Below are positions 1 to 8,416 of a DNA stretch of 64,000 nucleotides, one piece after another; the stretch's first letter is position 1; the number at the start of each line of letters is the position of its first letter. The translations under genes were made by a program, and so were the position numbers. The notes beneath the pieces were generated by a model. That model saw only the letters and a program-made list of their open reading frames with translations, made no database searches and was not told the origin of the DNA. The DNA comes from Aphelenchoides besseyi. Lineage: Eukaryota; Nematoda; Chromadorea; Rhabditida; Aphelenchoididae. The stretch is from NCBI GenBank assembly GCA_024699855.1, contig JAMPIQ010000002.1, positions 3,348,001-3,412,000 of the forward strand, read 5' to 3'.

Positions 1-1658
1 CATCAGTATTTGCCATTAAGGTGGAGATGTTTTGTAAGGTCAATCCATTAGTATAATACGAATCGTTGCGATTTCCACTGTTTGATGTTTGATTTTGTGA
101 GATTGTTGGCGTTGTCGTGTCACGAAAATTAGTTTCCCATTCCATCAAAGTCCATTTGATCCATTGACGTGCGTATTCCAATTCAACTTCAGTCAAATGC
201 TCGGTTGTCCTCTTCATCAGATTGTGCAATTCGTATGCTGAATCGCTTATCGGCTCCGGAAGTGAAGAGTTGATTGATAGCTTTTCAATGAGCGCACAAT
301 TTGACAACTGTTCACATCTTTCGCAGAGTCGAGATGGCTTCTCAATGTCTGAAATCAATCGTTGAAGTAAATAAACAGCAATCACTTACTCGGCAACTCC
401 TCGATATCGAATTCGCTAAACCAGCCGGACATTTCGTTTCGTAGAGTCAGAAAACCGGCGATGTCAATGTCAGATGAAACAATCGGACGCATCACGTTGT
501 CGCGAAGATATAGTAGAATACCCGGAACTGTTTCGGGATTTTCTTCATCCGATAACATTAAACTGTAAGCCACAACTTGTGCTCGATGTTCGATATTGCT
601 TCCTGATTTGCCGGTTTTTAATTCGAGTGGAATGACATTCGAAGATCCTTCAAACTACAGGAAAAACGTAAACAATCGAAAGCAAACTCACGTTGAGCGA
701 AACATCGATCTTTCCTTTCATACCGTATTTTGGCGATCGATATTCGCGTTCGACATCGACGACTCGTTGAATCTGTGAATACGCATTCCCAATACCAAGT
801 GGTTGTTGAGCTCCAATAGGTGAAGGCGCATATTTAAGCAGCCAATTCGAAATGTTGTGCAGATACGGACGAAGATCGACCTCCAATAGTGAGATATCGA
901 TATCGTTCAGAATCAGTTCGACACCATAATCCTGAAGCACAACACTGCGACAATAATCGAGCAACGCTTCAAAAGTCGGCTGTGAGTCTGTTCTGTTAAT
1001 CGCAACCTAAACGTCAAAACTGAAAACAATTTGAGGCAAAACAAACAAACCTGGAAAACTTTGTGGACGATACACCCGATGAGCATAACTCGGTTAGTTC
1101 CACTTCCACGAAACCGATTTTGTAAAACACTTTTTCGTTTGCAATACAACGCTGAAGCCAAGGATGTCGACGTGATCAGATTGAAAGGCTCCAAAATCAA
1201 CTGTCCGCGATTGTTTGAGATCTCAAACATCTAAACAAGAAATCAGTTATGTTCAAAGTTGTTTGTGTTTACCTGTGGAGTGATTGCCACTGAGTCAATC
1301 AGACGAATCGAATGTCTCGGACGAATCGGAGTTGAAGACCATAGATCACGTAAACGAACTACATAGACTTCGTATTCGTCTTCCAACGATCGACACAAGA
1401 GAATTTTGGCGCCCAACTCCAGTTTAACATCGTTGACAATCAAAACAAAACTAAAACTTTAAAGTTGCGTAAAATCTTACTTCTGTCACTCACTTGTTCG
1501 AATAGACGTCCACTCGTTGTCGTCGAATTGGAATTTTCGTCTCATCGGCATCCTCACTCTTGATACTAATCGATGGTGGTCGTTTCTAAAAAACGAAATT
1601 TTGATAAGATAAATACTCTTACCGCCGGAGTCGATAAGCGTAGGCGTTCTCCCGACAT
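1..1658 (-). CDS. dna-2: DNA2 nuclease/helicase, 5' part (truncated by window edge)
   Basis: N-terminal nuclease half of DNA2, the enzyme that cuts 5' flaps in Okazaki fragment processing and resects double-strand breaks in the nucleus. The ATG is the first Met in its open frame, at 1658. Exons by GT-AG sites: 1658-1623, 1585-1494, 1450-1273, 1230-1051, 1006-692, 654-390 and 348-1, about 471 codons so far. Visible motifs are the N-terminal nuclease segment with ALYCKRKSVLQ and IVHKVFQ, then the catalytic set GKIDVSL, PLELKTGK and EHRAQV. After the nuclease comes CERCEQLSNC, the cysteines expected for the DNA2 iron-sulfur cluster. The helicase domain would lie beyond base 1. A separate, truncated copy of the DNA2 helicase start lies at about 38985-39660 on the other strand. 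The residues and order make the family call firm; the exact intron ends are by eye. Confidence 0.93.
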
Positions 1659-1930
1659 CTCAAAATGGACAACAACTCGAAATTCAAGTGACAATCGAAC
1701 GAACAGCGAAACTATGAAGCGTTCAATTCGCAGCTCAGCAAACGACGCGACATTTTTTTTCCACTTGAAATCGAAACGCAAAATGTCAACTTTATGTCAA
1801 GAGTTTCCAAACGTTGTGTACTTCAGAGTACAATCGAGAGTTTTACTATCATCCAAATTGACTTCAACCAACATGGCTCACAATTTTTTCTATTGCTTAA
1901 ATGATCACCAAGTGTTGAATTTACAGTTTA

Positions 1931-2033
1931 CACTCCCCGACACTTAAAAGTCCACCCTTCATTTCGGTATGTTCTCGCGATCGTATCGAGCTGAATTTTG
2001 GAAGGTAAAAAGGTGAGTACATGGCAATTGATC
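1931..2033 (+). repeat. left terminal inverted repeat
   Basis: Begins CACTCCCCGACACTTAAAAG immediately after TA and pairs, inverted, with 6039-6141. Differences are scattered substitutions plus one C-run indel. It shares the TAAAAGTGC core with the Tc1 element at 6322-7833. Confidence 0.9.
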
Positions 2034-2107
2034 CTACAAAAGAAATTAGTAGATACGATATCAATGTAAATTTTTATTAGACAAATTTTAAAAAGTGCAC
2101 CCTATTT

Positions 2108-2374
2108 TCAAGCGTTAATACCTCTGCCGTTCGCCTCAATAACTTTCAATAACCGACCGTAATATGTTGCGTAGAGATTCTGGATCATTTTCTTGTCGAT
2201 CTTCTTTTTATTTGGAGGTGATTGACGAGTCTTTCGTGGAACATTATTGATGTATTTTAGAACGGTAGGACTTGAATAACCAGTGAGTTCGACGACTTTC
2301 TTGTAATTTCCATGCTCGATGTAAAGATCACAAATTCGCTTGCGTTCTTGTTCGTTTAAGATTCTGATATCTGA
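2108..2374 (-). pseudogene. internally deleted Tc1-type transposase
   Basis: The frame opens after a TTTTCAG acceptor and reads an N-terminal HTH like that of the transposase at 6612 (RKRICDLYIEHGNYKKVVE against RKRIRDLYVEIENCDKVAS; the block NNVPRKTRQSPPNKKKIDK is shared). Right after this it jumps to the family's C-terminus (MIQNLYATYYGRLLKVIE... matching TIKDLYFSFYKRMRKVVQ...) and stops at 2108. The whole DDE catalytic core is missing, so the two ends of the gene are fused and the copy cannot catalyse transposition. It could still bind DNA. No ATG is obvious; the start is set by the acceptor. Confidence 0.8.
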
Positions 2375-2685
2375 AAATAATACGTTTAGAAGATAACGAA
2401 CAACATTCAGTTAAAAATGTTAATGAAAAACATCGATTTAATATTGAAAATCTTAAAAATAAGTAGGGGGCACTTTTAACTGTCGCACTTAAAAATGAAA
2501 TTGATTTGTAAGTTGCGTAATTTTGTGTCGTTGCTAATTGTTTTTTATTGACAAGTCCAAGGATTTTGAAATCGACTTACCGTAATTTTGGCTAACAAGC
2601 GTGTGTCGAATGATCTCAATAGCTTACTTTATATTCCCAGTTAAATTAGCAGATAGAAAGATACACGCACATCTTTGAATATTAC

Positions 2686-2874
2686 ATGAACTCGTTTATT
2701 CTCTTCGTTCGCATTGTTCTTTTGGTTGAACTGTCCATTTTTGCGCAATCCGAGACTCTTGATGATCCCTCAGATTGTTTACACAAAAACATAAGTGGAC
2801 GAACGAAACCCTGTGGACAGGAAGCATCAAAACTATGTGGATTACATTTGATCGTAGCTCTGGTTAATGGATGA
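2686..2874 (+). pseudogene. truncated insulin-like peptide gene (B-chain-like)
   Basis: An ATG opens a hydrophobic signal-peptide-like start (MNSFILFVRIVLLVELSIFA). A short region with cysteines follows, then the string KLCGLHLIVALVNG. That string fits the insulin B-chain pattern L-C-G-x-H-L-x-x-A-L. The frame stops at TGA just where the next B-chain cysteine is expected. The bases around the stop contain a short direct duplication (ATGA followed by ATGT), so a 4-bp insertion would explain the loss. No A-chain cysteine pattern (CC-x3-C) was seen downstream. It lies inside the Tc1-bounded segment. The B-chain resemblance is my recognition from a short motif, so a chance match remains possible. 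Confidence 0.45.
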
Positions 2875-3380
2875 ATGTAAAGGTTTTTGATTGGACGGGC
2901 AGACTCCTGAAGTTTGGCATGTTGAAGCAGAAATATTGGAGCTTATTATAACAACACCACTCAACACAAAGCCGATTAGTCAAACCTTTAATATTAGCAC
3001 AGCAGTAACTGAACAGATTTTGAGAACTTTTCGTGCAAACAAAATCGCGGGATTTTGTTTCTGATTTCTGGCCTCGAGTTTGGAATCGTTGGAAAGAGAA
3101 ATTTTTTCTCTACAACTGAGCTATTACTCGGAACGTTTGAGAACGTTTGTTGCACTTAAAAATCGGATGACTTTTGAAGTGCGAAAATCATTGTTCAAAA
3201 GCGCGGCAATTTCTTTTCGTTTCATACCACCGAACATTTAGGCCATGTTCCTACGAACCGGTCGAACGGACATCGACCTTTTGACTGTAATGCCAATCGC
3301 TCTGAGAGTTCTTGCCGATGACTCGCGTGTTCCGATTTCTTTCATTTATTCTTTTGATATTTCAGGAATTGCCGTACGTG

Positions 3381-4451
3381 ATGGATCGGACCGCTGCCGA
3401 CCGCAAGCGAAAAGAGTTGGCCATAGCGGCCATTGGAACGCGCCGAATCGACTCGTTCTTCAAGCCAATTTCAAAGTAATATTCGCCTTTTTCAAATTGT
3501 TTCATTCGGTCACTCGTTTCAGGCCACGAATTTCGGCAATACCGTCACTCCAAAACGCGACTACTCGCCAATCGGCTTCTCAAGATCAATTCGATGATCA
3601 ATCATTGCCGTTCAAAAAGCCAAAGGAGGAATTAACTGCTCCAGTTGAAGGTACAATCTATTGTTTTCTATCAGAAAATAACATTCTTTCATTTGCAGAT
3701 CACAACCCGGAACTCGACGTTTCGCCATCGAATGCAGAAGACGTCGATTCCGACTTTGATCTCGACTTTGATTTCGACGAGTCGTTTTTCGAACCGGAAC
3801 TCGTGAACGATGAGGACAAAGACGATTTCCTCGCACAGTGTTTGCCACCGGTAAGTTCCTATTCTTATTTCACTACTAATTGTTACGTTTAGATTGAGGG
3901 TCCGTTGAATCAGGATTTTATGGTGCGTTTCTACGATGCGATAGTTTACGCGATGGTGAACCTGCCGAAACTCGAAGCAGCACTTCAATTCAAGGACAAA
4001 ACGGAGCAAGATCACGCTCTAGCAAAATCTGTCGAAACGTCGGAACCAGCGGTTGCCGATCCCCAGATCTTCGTGCATACGAATACGCTCAGCTCATTCC
4101 ATACTTCAAAGACCATCCGGAAGTCGTCATGATCGTTATCAAGCGAATACCTTACGGATCGAACGTCCATGGTACTCACATTCTGCACGACTCGGTGTGG
4201 TACGAATTCATCTACCACTCGATTCGCGAATTGTTCAAGACGCGCAACTTCGCGACGAACACCGGAAATCTTTCCAACAAACGATACAAAGATGTTCCAA
4301 CTTCCTTCGTCGTCACTATAGAAGAACGGCAACGTGCTCTCAATGATTTGCGTGATGTTCTGCGAAATCCTGATCGGGAAATCATCAAACCGTCGCCGGT
4401 ATATCCAAATTTTCTATGTTTTCATTAATTATTTTATTTCAGTACAAGTAA
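3381..4451 (+). CDS. unrecognised spliced gene with a PIP-box-like motif and one -1 frame break
   Basis: I do not recognise the family. A convincing chain of GT-AG exons starts at ATG 3381 after a TTTCAG acceptor: a basic N-terminus (DRKRKELAIAAI), then RRIDSFFKPIS, which resembles a PCNA-interacting peptide without its Gln. A strongly acidic segment of Asp/Phe/Glu repeats (DFDLDFDFDESFFEPE) follows, then a hydrophobic helical stretch (FYDAIVYAMVNLPKLEAAL). Near 4057-4066, at GAT CCC CAG, the coding signal moves to the -1 frame and continues about 120 codons (YEYAQLIPYFKDHPEVV...) to a last intron and the stop at 4449-4451. The break could be a one-base deletion, an undetected intron or programmed slippage on the C run. 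The gene sits between the Tc1 ends. An upstream first exon is possible. Confidence 0.55.
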
Positions 4452-4461
4452 ATAGGCGGTC

Positions 4462-4481
4462 GGCCCCCCTTCGGGGGGGCC
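4462..4481. other. perfect 8-bp GC hairpin with TTCG loop
   Basis: Eight G/C pairs (GGCCCCCC against GGGGGGCC) close a TTCG loop, giving the C(UUCG)G tetraloop known to be extra stable in RNA. It starts about 10 bases after the stop codon of the 3381-4451 gene, in otherwise AT-rich DNA, and immediately before the G-poor tract. In RNA it would sit at the start of the 3' UTR. Confidence 0.9.
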
Positions 4482-4484
4482 TCC

Positions 4485-5830
4485 CTTCAATTAACACAAA
4501 ACGTTTATGTCATTTTTTACCACACAATTAAAATTATTCCACTCAAAAAACATCTTCTGTCATCTTCACATACAAAACCGACGATTTGCGGTTTCGATTT
4601 CAAAAAACAACTTCAAACCATCTCTTTCGACCATAACAAATTACTATACATCTCTTCACTCTTCCCATTTTCGTTCAAAACCAATAACAACGTCGTTCAA
4701 CTACGAGCTAATTTCCTAACGATCAAACCCATAACCATTTCATCGGCTCGCATTCAAATCTTCTTTCTACAGCATCGAATGTCCAACCCCATAGCACAAA
4801 TCTAATGGTTATTGACAGCATCAAAACATCGACTTTAGACTCTTTCAATTCCGATAACATTTCGTTTTAATCAACCAAAAACAACGTTCTTGAACTGATC
4901 ACTAATTTCCAATCCATTTGTCAATGAACGGCAATCAAAGCTGATTATACTAACTAACAACCATCTTCTTAACTCTACTGAACATTCTAATAGACACATT
5001 CATCTAAATTCAATCCATCAACTAATCAACCTCATTTCTCTCATCATCTTTGCTGCTTCTTGCATTTAAACTGACGACTACAGGAATTCAAAACCATTGA
5101 CTTCGAAATCATTTTCATTATTCATTGCAATCCTTTCATCAAAACAGCATCGATTTTCACCTTACCAAACTTTCAAGGCCTTAGCTCGAATCTTCCAAAT
5201 TCAGTTTAACATTTGCTTTTTTCGAACAATCAAAACAGCTCATATCGCTCAGCTTTTCCATTGATTGCACCCAACAACAATTCTGAACAAAAAGCTTTAG
5301 CCTTTGTCGTTGTCAACTTCCAGCATCGCCTAATCAACGATTATGACAACCGTATCCTGACAATCTTGCAAAACTGATTCCCATTTGTAAGTCAAGTCCA
5401 GTCTCAGCTTACAACAACTTTTAACCATCCAATCACATTATAACGTTAATTACAACCGCTTTTTCTCTACAAAATTGCTCATCGGATTCAAAGCAATCCG
5501 TTTCTTATAACTTTTGTCAACGTTTTCGAACAACCTGTCCGGCAACTTATTTAGCGACCATCAACAGCCGTTTGTCAAACTTTTCAAAACTTCCTCATTT
5601 CATCGTTTTCATCTTCTACTAAACATTTGTGTCGTTTTGTTTTCGTCAAAACTTATCAACAATAAAACTCGTCGCTAAACATCTCTTAACATCTTGCTAT
5701 CCCATCAACCAAAACAACGACCATTACAAACATCTCTCTGATCTCGTTGTTTCAATTTCCCGACGATTTCAATCATTTTCAAATCACTCGAAAACATTAA
5801 CGTTTGTTGTCATCAACCGCTTATAACAAA
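4485..5830. other. G-poor, C-rich strand-asymmetric tract without genes
   Basis: Over about 1.35 kb the + strand has few G and many C. The line 4681-4740, for example, has 5 G against 18 C, and lines sampled further along also show C well above G. No frame longer than about 75 codons looks coding. Words such as AACAACG, ATCAA and CAGCATCGA recur, and the segments at about 4689 and 4884 resemble one another, which suggests an old degenerate repeat with a period near 195 bp. I could not confirm a period. Confidence 0.6.
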
Positions 5831-6038
5831 CCAATTCCTTTTCGTCATTTCGCAAAGAATGAAAACAGCGACTTTCACTTTTTGATTTCTGTAAACATTT
5901 CTTTGCACACAATCGATCAACCGAACACCAAATTAGCATAAGAGAAGAAGAAGTGTGCTCATTCGAAAATAAATGTGCACAAACCGGTTGCACACAGACA
6001 AACAAACAGACGTTACTCAATTATTTTAGAGGGAGGGA

Positions 6039-6141
6039 ATCAATTGCCATGTACTCACCTTTTTATATTCCAAAATTCAACTCAATACAATCGCGAGAAC
6101 ATACCGAAATGGAGGGTGCACTTTTAAGTATCGGGGGAGTG
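6039..6141 (-). repeat. right terminal inverted repeat
   Basis: Inverted partner of 1931-2033. It ends CGGGGGAGTG just before TA. Inside it the end shares the block TGAGTACATGGCAATTGAT (as reverse complement) with the left repeat. Confidence 0.9.
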
Positions 6142-6321
6142 TACAGTTCGACGACAAAAACCAAATTTAGATACTGTGAGGTTTTGTATTCTCCTTACAA
6201 TAAAACCGAATAAATCTACTTAGGTAATAGAGAAGTTTATTTAAGTGATGGACGAAATAAAAATACACAACTACACTTGATGAAGAAAAAAGGTCGAAGT
6301 AAGAGTTGAGTGGTGTCCTAC

Positions 6322-7833
6322 AGTCCGCGACAACTAAAAGTGCAGGCAACGGTTCGGTAAGTTCCCGGTCTCCAATCGAGACGAAATTTGGCACGTTTGT
6401 AGAGCAGTAGAAGCTCGTAAAATCAATACAAAAATATTTTGATTCAAAGGCCAATCAACAAAACTGGGAGACTTTTTTCTTTTTGAGTCCGACAGCTAAA
6501 AGTGCAGGCGAATTTCAACTCGTTTTTCTTCTCTAATTAATGTTTTCTCGTGATTCTTCTTACTATTATATTGTTGCCCGTTAAAAGCTCTATTTAGTTG
6601 TCTTTTTAAAAATGCTTTCGGATCAACAACGGAAACGAATTCGCGACTTATACGTTGAGATTGAGAATTGCGATAAAGTGGCCTCTCAAACGGGACATTC
6701 AATTCACACTGTTCTCAAAGTCCTCAAAGAAGTTCCGCGAAAGGTCCGCAAGTCTCCACCGATCAAAAAAAAACTAGACAAACAAACAATTTCGAAGATT
6801 CGTCGACATACGAACACCGAAGTGACCGCCGGCCGCCTTATAACCTCTTCTTCCATCAAGTCAGCGCTTAATTTGGACTGTTCAACACGCACAATTCAAA
6901 GAGTGTTATCGGACCTTGATTTTGTCTATGAAATTCAACGCCAACAAATTCGTCTGACACCAGAGCACAAGCAAAATCGGTTGAAGTTCGCTGAGGAGAT
7001 TCTCGACAATCACGTGGACGTTGATAAATGGGTTTTTAGTGACGAAAAGAAGTTCAACGGCGATGGTCCGGATCACCTCGGCACTTATGTCTTTAAAAAC
7101 CGAACGAATACCGTCCGTGAGAAGAGACAAGCTGGGGGAATCGGAGTGATGATTTACGGAGCTGTGAGCCCGACGGGAAAACTGTTCGTGAAGGTCTGTC
7201 TCTATATTTCCAACTACCAATGCTTTTGTAAAGGTTGTGGATGGACGTTACAATTCTGAAAAGTACATTGAAGATCTCCGAAGTACGATTCTGCCGTGGT
7301 GCCGACGAGAGATGAAGAATCGAGATTTCAGTTACCAGCAAGATAATTGTTCGATACATACATCCAGAGCTACAATGAACTTTTTAAACTCGGAAACACG
7401 TTTCTACCATCAACTGGCCGTCTAAGAGTCCTGATTTGAACATCATGGAAAATGTCTGGGCTTTGTTATGCCGCTTCGTATACTCGAACGGTCAGTTCAA
7501 GTCTAGACAGGCGCTCATCAACGCAATCAACTCAGCAGCTCGGCAATTTGATAGAAAAACAATTAAGGACCTCTATTTTTCATTTTACAAACGAATGCGA
7601 AAGGTTGTGCAAGCGGGTGGTGGAATTATCAAAAGTTGAAATTCGCCTGCACTTTTAGTTGTCGGACTCATAAATAAATAAAAATTTTTTCTCCGCAAAC
7701 CGATTACTTTTCCAACTCTTTTTGGTGTCGTTGTAACCGCCTTCTACTGCTCTACAAACGTGCCAAATTTTGTCTCGATTGGAGACCGGGAACTTACCGA
7801 ACCGTTGCCTGCACTTTTAGTTGTCGCGGACTG
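6322..7833 (+). mobile_element. Tc1/mariner element with IR/DR ends (1512 bp)
   Basis: Outer inverted repeats of about 92 bp (6322-6413 and 7741-7833) begin CAGTCCGCGACAACTAAAAG and sit inside a TA duplication (6320-6321 and 7834-7835). A second inverted pair of about 36 bp lies inside (6485-6520 and 7634-7669), beginning GAGTCCGACA(G/A)CTAAAAG. The outer and inner copies on each side are therefore direct repeats spaced about 161 bp. This is the IR/DR layout known from Sleeping Beauty-type elements, where the transposase binds two sites per end. The TIRs are nearly identical to one another, so the insertion is fairly young, but its transposase carries a frameshift. It was inserted into LTR-like DNA (6315-6321 plus 7834-8130). 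Confidence 0.92.
6612..7639 (+). pseudogene. Tc1-type DD34E transposase with one frameshift
   Basis: Starts at ATG 6612 with a paired HTH region and a GRPR-like basic linker (PRKVRKSPPIKKK), followed by the catalytic core. The catalytic residues are visible: D in WVFSDEKKF, D in YQQDNCSIHTS, and E in SPDLNIMENVW. The spacing between the second D and the E is 34 once the frame is followed across the break. An intron of about 40 nt (GTCTGT...GTAAAG) after LFVK keeps the frame. Near 7402-7412, just before NWPSKSPDLN, one extra base shifts the frame. The copy therefore cannot make a full-length enzyme unless the base is polymorphic. The C-terminus ends GGGIIKS. It lies centrally between the IR/DR ends. 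Confidence 0.9.
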
Positions 7834-8130
7834 TATCGCCGGCTCAAGTAGAGGTCAATAAGACAACGGTTTATTTAACTTAGGACGGTGGGACGGAAAA
7901 CAAAACACAAGAAAAGAAGAGAATAATAAAGAAAACCCTGATCGGGCGCCCTTAAAAAGGCGGCCGATCAGTGGGCGGAAAGAACGCAAAGCGAAAGGCG
8001 CTTTGCGTTCGTCTCCCGATGGTCAGTCGGGACAGTGGAGAGAAGATTCGTTAACGATAAATTGGAGGCGGGGTTAGGGGTGCGGCGCTCTTGAACTTGA
8101 TTAAGAAGGAATTTATAACGGGACGTTACA
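7834..8130 (-). repeat. probable solo LTR-like sequence, split by the Tc1 insertion
   Basis: Read on the - strand from 8130, this stretch starts TGTAACG and soon has TATAAAT. It then has three strong hairpins (7939-7971, a perfect 12-bp one at about 7983-8011 with arms GAACGCAAAGCG/CGCTTTGCGTTC, and 8013-8032) and an AATAAA near 7872. Rejoined across the Tc1 insertion it ends GGACA at 6315. TG...CA ends with a TATA box and poly(A) signal suggest a solo LTR of about 300 bp. I could not find a matching target-site duplication, so this is tentative. Confidence 0.4.
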
Positions 8131-8368
8131 GATACATCCCAAACTGTTTATCCAACCTGTTAACTTCCGCTTCGCCTTTTGTTACGGCTATGAAGCACAG
8201 CAATTGAAATCAAAGTTTGTTCACCTGCAAGTCCTTGAATACGGGGAAAATGCGAACTCCTTTTTCAAATCGACGTCAACCACTTTGTTAAGCCGCGAAT
8301 TCGTCAAACCAAAAGCTGCAATAACAAAAGCTTGCAACTTTTGTCATCATCAAATTCAAGTCAGTTGA
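8131..8368. other. 5' flank of the M13 peptidase gene
   Basis: No gene seen. The stretch separates LTR-like DNA from the TATA box of the peptidase gene and probably holds its promoter. Confidence 0.5.
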
Positions 8369-8376
8369 TATAAAAG
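8369..8376 (+). promoter_or_regulatory. TATA box of the M13 peptidase gene
   Basis: TATAAAAG lies 48 bases upstream of the ATG at 8417, a normal distance for a short-leader nematode gene with its own TATA-driven start. Confidence 0.6.
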
Positions 8377-8416
8377 GCAGGAAGGATGATTGTTCCAGTC
8401 ATTAGAAAGCAGCTGA

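Larger units (their letters stand above)
1931..6141. mobile_element. Tc1-end-bounded 4.2-kb composite element carrying gene sequences
   Basis: The two ends are inverted copies of about 103 bp (1931-2033 and 6039-6141), around 90% identical by eye, and each abuts a TA dinucleotide (1929-1930 and 6142-6143), as expected for a Tc1/mariner insertion. A second copy of the end motif (core AAAAGTGCACCC) lies inside the left end near 2091-2102, and an inverted one near 2466-2490, so the left side has IR/DR architecture. Between the right inner and right outer copies lie about 3.5 kb that do not look like transposon: a broken insulin-like frame, a spliced multi-exon gene, a GC hairpin and G-poor DNA. 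Either one element carried this DNA, or two related ends happen to face each other. Only the TIR and TA pairing is seen directly. Confidence 0.72.
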
